DNA from: Thermoplasmata archaeon
GTDB lineage: Archaea > Thermoplasmatota > E2 > UBA202 > JdFR-43
NCBI GenBank assembly: GCA_021162305.1
Contig: JAGGYX010000023.1
Location: 1-6,989, forward strand
Reading direction: 5' to 3'
DNA length: 6,989 nt
Each line of letters starts with the position of its first letter. Position 1 is the stretch's first letter. The translations under genes were made by a program, and so were the position numbers. The notes under the pieces are model-generated. The model was not told the origin of the DNA. It saw only the letters and a program-made list of their open reading frames with translations, and made no database searches. Below are positions 1 to 4,400 of the stretch, one piece after another.

Positions 1-413
1 ATTTTGTAGGAGTCGAGAAAGTAGAGCTATTTGGAAGATATAGCGAGAATGGAACAACATGGACATTATGGGCATCTTATGGATATGGTATATACAACGC
101 GAGCAGCGGTGAATGGGAATGGACACTTGAAGATATGGATGTAGGTTACTATGAATTCTATACAATAGCAACTGACTATCTTGGAAATGTCGAGGCAGCA
201 CCACCAACAGCAGATACAAGCTGCCAGATAAAAGAATATCCACCATGGGATGTGAACATGGACGATAGTGTCAATGTGCTTGATATGATAATCATAGCAC
301 AGCACTGGATGGAGACGCCTGAAAGCCCAACATGGTATGATAGAGCCGATGTTAACAACGATGGCGTTGTAAACGTGCTCGACTTAATCCTCGTAGGACA
401 ACACTTTACATAA
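1..413 (+). CDS. C-terminal end of a secreted modular protein: Ig-like module plus dockerin (5' partial)
   Basis: The frame is open from the left edge (first full codon at position 3) to TAA at 411-413, giving 136 residues; the true start lies outside the window. Residues 1 to about 75 are the end of an Ig-like beta-sandwich module: VEKVELFGRYSENGTTW and YYEFYTIATDYLGNVE closely resemble VSKVELWYRYSNDNVTW and YYEFYSIAYDNAGNHE in the sixth Ig-like module of the giant protein downstream. Residues 82-136 form a dockerin with two calcium-loop repeats, DVNMDDSVNVLD (83-94) and DVNNDGVVNVLD (116-127), the protein ending a few residues after the second helix. In this family the dockerin docks a secreted protein onto a cohesin on another protein. 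The likely partners are the cohesins encoded by the next two genes, which is inference from proximity. No catalytic domain is visible in this fragment. The module calls are firm; the overall function is unknown. Confidence 0.9.
   Translation, partial: FVGVEKVELFGRYSENGTTWTLWASYGYGIYNASSGEWEWTLEDMDVGYYEFYTIATDYLGNVEAAPPTADTSCQIKEYPPWDVNMDDSVNVLDMIIIAQHWMETPESPTWYDRADVNNDGVVNVLDLILVGQHFT
246..410 (+). repeat. Dockerin module, copy 1 (end of the upstream partial gene)
   Basis: This stretch encodes a type I-like dockerin. Both F-hand loops keep the calcium ligand pattern D-x-N-x-D-x-x-x-N-x-x-D. The first loop has D instead of the usual G at position 6 (DVNMDDSVNVLD). The loops are joined by an unusual linker, QHWMETPESPTWYDRA. 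It is a near copy of the dockerin at 1203-1367, and 274-316 is identical base for base to 1231-1273 (43 bp). Confidence 0.9.
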
Positions 414-430
414 TCTCTTCCCTCTTTTTT
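414..430 (+). terminator. Probable archaeal oligo-T terminator after the upstream dockerin gene
   Basis: A pyrimidine-rich tract starts right after the TAA stop and ends in six T (425-430), with a further T5 at 436-440. Archaeal RNA polymerase commonly terminates at oligo-T tracts without a hairpin, and I see no convincing stem here. The call rests on position and composition only. Confidence 0.5.
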
Positions 431-710
431 AATAATTTTTGAATGATTGGAAAGAAATATTATTAGCTTTTCATGGCAAAACAATAGAAAGGATAATGCT
501 TTTTTATTTGCTCGAAGAATAAAGCAAATTTATCAAATGGAAAATTGAAAAGATTATGGTATGAATATGATAGGTATAGATTTTCATTCAATAGTATGGA
601 TGAATTTATTTTATAATATAATAATAGCTTCCTACTGAGAATGTTAGGTTTGTTCATGAAATAGAAGCAAATATCGAAAAGGCTTTTAATCACTTATTTA
701 TTTAAGTTAT
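431..710. other. AT-rich intergenic spacer, no gene seen apart from the promoter near its right end
   Basis: The spacer is markedly more AT-rich than the flanking genes. I see no tRNA, no stable long inverted repeat, no tandem repeat and no convincing small gene. The only reading frame of any length is a minus-strand one (463-693) with a GTG start, no Shine-Dalgarno sequence and low-complexity aromatic/Asn-rich content, which I judge spurious. The right end holds the BRE/TATA-like element for the cohesin-dockerin gene. Confidence 0.6.
676..690 (+). promoter_or_regulatory. Putative BRE/TATA promoter of the cohesin-dockerin gene
   Basis: GAAAA at 676-680 followed by TTTTAAT at 684-690 fits the archaeal arrangement of a purine-rich BRE just upstream of a TATA box. 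The box centre lies about 24 bases before the ATG at 711. Archaeal transcription usually begins about 25 bases downstream of the TATA box, so this predicts a start at or next to the ATG and a leaderless mRNA. That agrees with the absence of any GGAGG-like sequence before 711. An alternative AT-rich box at 695-705 would start transcription inside the gene and is less likely. Confidence 0.45.
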
Positions 711-1370
711 ATGAAAAATGCCGGGATTATGCTAATTTTCGCATTTATGTTAGCAACTGCATCATTAAATTTTAGTTTTGCAGAAGAAAGTCGTATGATA
801 AGAGTTTCTCCATCTTATGAGCAACGTTATTTAAATTCTACATTTTTTGTCAATATAACATTTTCTTCTCCCACTCCATTACTTGCCATGCAATGTGAGA
901 TAAAATATAATCCAGACATATTGCATGCAATAGAAGTATACAAAGGCAACGCTTTTGAGGGATGGAGTGGTGATATTGCTCCATGGTTGATAGAGATAGA
1001 TAATGAAAATGGAGTGATAAAAGGCTTATTTGCATATTCTCCACAGGGCGTTTATGAAGGGGTTTTTGCCCGTATAAATTTCATTGGTGTAGCCATGGGC
1101 GAGTCAAATATAGAGCTCACAAATGTGATTGCTGGAGATGAAAATGACATTCCTGTGAATATAGCTATATACAATGGAAGCATTGAAATCGTAAGTTATC
1201 CATGGGATGTTAATATGGATGGTAGCATCGATGTGCTTGATATGATAATCATAGCACAGCACTGGATGGAGACACCAGAAAGCCCGAACTGGTATGAAAG
1301 GGCTGATGTTAACAACGATGGCATTGTAAATGTGCTTGACTTAATAACTGTTGGACAACATTTTGATTAA
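711..1370 (+). CDS. Small secreted cohesin-dockerin protein, possible adaptor/mini-scaffoldin
   Basis: This 219-residue protein has three parts. Residues 1-24 are a signal peptide (MKNAGIMLIFAFMLATAS core, likely cut after SFA before EE). Residues 27 to about 160 are a cohesin-like beta sandwich, recognised by the opening RVSPSYEQRYLNSTFFVNIT, the strand LLAMQCEIKYNPDILHAIEV, and the closing pattern IELTNVIAGDENDIPVNI followed by NGSIEIV. Residues 165-219 are a dockerin with loops DVNMDGSIDVLD (166-177) and DVNNDGIVNVLD (199-210). In known systems cohesin binds dockerin tightly and with calcium, so a protein carrying both can be bound by one partner while capturing another. Its neighbours are a dockerin protein upstream and a multi-cohesin giant downstream, which supports an adaptor role. 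The start is the only ATG before the signal peptide and has no Shine-Dalgarno sequence, so a leaderless message is likely. Archaeoglobus fulgidus is known to encode cohesin/dockerin proteins of comparable simplicity. The partner specificity is unknown. Confidence 0.92.
   Translation: MKNAGIMLIFAFMLATASLNFSFAEESRMIRVSPSYEQRYLNSTFFVNITFSSPTPLLAMQCEIKYNPDILHAIEVYKGNAFEGWSGDIAPWLIEIDNENGVIKGLFAYSPQGVYEGVFARINFIGVAMGESNIELTNVIAGDENDIPVNIAIYNGSIEIVSYPWDVNMDGSIDVLDMIIIAQHWMETPESPNWYERADVNNDGIVNVLDLITVGQHFD
1203..1367 (+). repeat. Dockerin module, copy 2 (end of the cohesin-dockerin gene)
   Basis: This is the second copy of the dockerin at 246-410, at the same protein position (extreme C-terminus) and with the same 33-residue loop-to-loop spacing. 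Both duplicated loops carry V-L at positions 10-11. The helix after each loop has A-Q or G-Q at positions 17-18 (MIIIAQHW, LITVGQHF). In characterised dockerins positions 10, 11, 17 and 18 contact the cohesin. Here loop 1 has G at position 6 and D at position 9. Confidence 0.9.
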
Positions 1371-1377
1371 ATTGCTG

Positions 1378-1397
1378 TTTTTTATTCGAAAATTTTT
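1378..1397 (+). terminator. Possible oligo-T terminator after the cohesin-dockerin gene
   Basis: Two T-runs (1378-1383 and 1393-1397) follow closely after the TAA stop. The second sits in a short imperfect palindrome, GAAAATTTTTC, at 1388-1398. This is consistent with factor-independent termination in archaea, though read-through into the next gene cannot be excluded. Confidence 0.4.
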
Positions 1398-1403
1398 CAA
1401 TAA

Positions 1404-1420
1404 AAAAGAGAAAATATTAA
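1404..1420 (+). promoter_or_regulatory. Putative BRE/TATA promoter of the giant scaffold gene
   Basis: A purine-rich AAAAAGAGAAAA segment leads into an AATATTAA TATA-like box (about 1413-1420). Initiation about 25 bases downstream would fall near 1440, leaving a short leader of roughly 15-20 bases that just contains the ribosome binding site at 1447. The surrounding DNA is so A-rich that a chance match is possible. Confidence 0.35.
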
Positions 1421-1446
1421 AAAGAAAAATGGATTAAGGTAAAAAA

Positions 1447-1452
1447 GGAGGG
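1447..1452 (+). promoter_or_regulatory. Strong Shine-Dalgarno site of the scaffold gene
   Basis: GGAGGG, within AAGGAGGGA, ends six bases before the ATG at 1459. It matches the anti-Shine-Dalgarno end of 16S rRNA and fixes the start of the giant gene. It contrasts with the preceding gene, which has none. Confidence 0.85.
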
Positions 1453-1458
1453 AAAAAT

Positions 1459-4400
1459 ATGATAAGTAAGTATGATAGAAGAATAGTGGGATTAGTTATA
1501 GCGATTGCTATAATATTGAATTTCCCGGTTTTGCCATTAAACAATGCATATGAGAAGCCGAGGATAGTCATAAATGAAATAATGTATGACCCTTCTGGAG
1601 ACGAAAGCCAATATGAATGGATAGAAATATATAATGGCGATGTCAAAACAATTGATCTGAATGGATGGCATCTATGGGGTAGCATAGGGAGCGATACAAT
1701 ATTAAATACCACACTTGCACCTGGAGAATATTTAATAATAGCCAAAGATGTAAATGCATTCAAACAGCGTTATTCATACACTGACAAGGTAATCGCCGCA
1801 AACTGGTCGTATTTAAGCAATGCTGGAGACTGGGTAAATCTGAGTGATTCCATCGGCAATGTTATAGATAGCGTTTTTTATCCAAGTGGTTATACAGAAA
1901 ATTATACAGCCGAATGGGACGGCTGCCAGTGGCATCAAAGCCTGACAGAGGGAGGCACACCAGGCGAGAAAAACAGTGTTGCAATGACAACCATGAGTAT
2001 TACGCCATCATATATCGAGGTTAACCAGGGGCAATCTTTTGATGTGAGTATAGTGGTTGATCCAAATCAATCAATTGCAGGGTCACAGACAGATGTCATG
2101 TTTGACCCTAATGTAATCCATGCCAATAGTGTAACTGCTGGAGATATGATGCAAGGAATGCAGGGTGTTAATTACTTCTTCTCACCGGGAACAATTGATA
2201 ATAATATTGGAAAAATAAGTTCAATTTATGCAGCTTTTATCACATATACTGTTTCAGAAAAGAAAATATTTGTTACAATAAACTTTACTGCCGTTGGAAG
2301 CGGAACAACAACAATAGGTTTATCAAATGTAATTATAGGAGATGTCAGCGCCAATCCAATTGATGTATGTCTGCAAAATGGAACAGTTTATGTTCCAGGA
2401 GCAGTTGAAAATGGAACAAAAGAAGTATATGTTTATGATAGCTTAGGCAATCCAATTGATGCATATGTTGAAATAAATGGAGATGGCTACTATGCCTATC
2501 ATTGGACAGGTTCTTCTGGCTATTGCGATTTCACAATGCCTCCTGGCAATTATACAATAATGATAAATGATGTGTATACAGATAGCGGCTATGTTGCATA
2601 TGAAGAGAATTTCACCATAGCAGCAGGAGAAACACTGGTGAATGAAATATATGTTCCAATTGGAACAAAAGAAGTATATGTTTATGATAGCGAAGGCAAT
2701 CCAATTGATGCATATGTTGAAATAAATGGAGATGGCTACTATGCTTATCATTGGACATATTCAGATGGACATTGCAATTTCACAATGCCTCCTGGAGACT
2801 ATACAATATTGGTAGAGAAAAGTGGATTTGATCCATATATAGAGAATTTCACAATAGAAGCCAATGAAACACTGATTAATGAAATTTATCTTGGGATGCC
2901 TCCATCGAACAATCCCCCAGATAAACCAACGCTTGTTTCGCCGCCAGATGGCGGCACAGGCGTGGACTTGAACCCGATGCTAAAGGTTCATGTTATTGAT
3001 GTTGATGGCGATGTCATGACAGTTTCATTTTATGGAAGGGAGCAGGGAGGAAGCTGGTCATATATTGGAAGTGTGAATGCTGCCAATGATACAGATGCAA
3101 GCATAATATGGGCTGGATTAAGCCACGGAACAACATATGAATGGTATGCCGTTGCAAATGATAGCCAGCTTGAGAATACTTCAGACATATGGAGTTTTAC
3201 CACAGTTTCAATACCACCTGTTGCAGATTTTAACTGGCTTCCATCCGCACCGACTACAAATGATGTAATTCAATTTATCGATGGTTCATATGATAGCGAT
3301 GGTTTCATCACAAACTGGACATGGGATTTCGGTGATGGTGCAGCAAGCTATGAACAAAATCCACAGCATCAATATGCGAGTGCTGGAACATATGATGTAA
3401 CTCTTACTGTGACAGACAATACGGGATTGCAGGATAGCATAACAAAACAAATTAAGGTATATGTGCCACAAACAATTGTTTCTATAGAACCAGCATATCA
3501 GCTGGTTAATGGAGGAGATGAATTTACTGTCAATATAACAGTAAATCCTGCCATGCCAATAGCAGGTGCACAATTCGATTTAAGTTTCGATCCAAATCTG
3601 CTTGAAGTAGTTAACATACAAGAAGGCAATCTATTCAATGGCTACACAACATACTTTATACCGGGAAGCATCGATAATAATGCAGGAACAATAACAGGAA
3701 CAGGTGATGCAATAGCAGGGGCTGGAAGCGTCAGCAACTATGGCACAGTAGCAACAATAACATTCAGAGCAAAAATAGAAAATGGAATATCACTGCTCAA
3801 TCTTTCAAATGTTATTGTTGCTGATTCAAGTGCAAATCCAATTCCAGCAACACTTATCAATGGAAGTGTTGAAGTATATATTCCGCCTACAATTGTTGCC
3901 GTTGAGCCAGATTATCAGGAAATAAAAGCGGGAGATGAATTTACTGTCAATATAACAGTAAATCCAGGATTGCCAATAGCAGGTGCACAATTCGATTTAA
4001 CCTTTGACCCAACCTTACTTGAAGTAGTTAACATACAAGAAGGCAATCTATTCAATGGCTACACAACATACTTTATACCGGGAAGCATCGATAATAATGC
4101 AGGAACAATAACTGGAACAAGTGATGCAATAGCAGGAGCTGGAAGTGTTAGCAGTTATGGAACTCTTGCAACAATAACATTCAGAGCAAAAGAAGTTGAG
4201 GGTATTTCTCCGCTTACCTTCTCAAATGTAGTTGTTGGATATATCGATGGAACTCCATTGCCTACTTCCTTAATAAATGGAAGTGTTATGGTGTATATTG
4301 ATAATACTCCACCAGTAACAACATTGCAATTTGGCTTGCCATATTTCTACAATGGTAACCATTGGGTAACTAACTTGACGCTTCTATACTTAAATGCAAC

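Noticed and set aside
135..413. ATG at 135 as the true start of a 92-residue dockerin protein
   Set aside because: The frame is open to the left edge and the residues before it complete an Ig-like module (VELFGRYSENGTTW). There is no signal peptide or ribosome binding site at 135.
463..693. Minus-strand reading frame of 76 codons in the intergenic spacer
   Set aside because: GTG start, no Shine-Dalgarno sequence, biased Phe/Tyr/Asn/Leu composition expected from translating AT-rich spacer DNA, and no recognisable domain. It also overlaps the promoter of the plus-strand gene.
1388..1398. Short palindrome GAAAATTTTTC as an operator or intrinsic hairpin
   Set aside because: It is too short, imperfect and purely A/T-rich inside. 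Such matches are expected by chance in this spacer, so it is only mentioned with the T-run terminator.
2413..4302. CRISPR-like or tandem-repeat array
   Set aside because: The repeats are in-frame protein modules with 249-bp and 417-bp periods. There are no short regularly spaced repeats with unique spacers.
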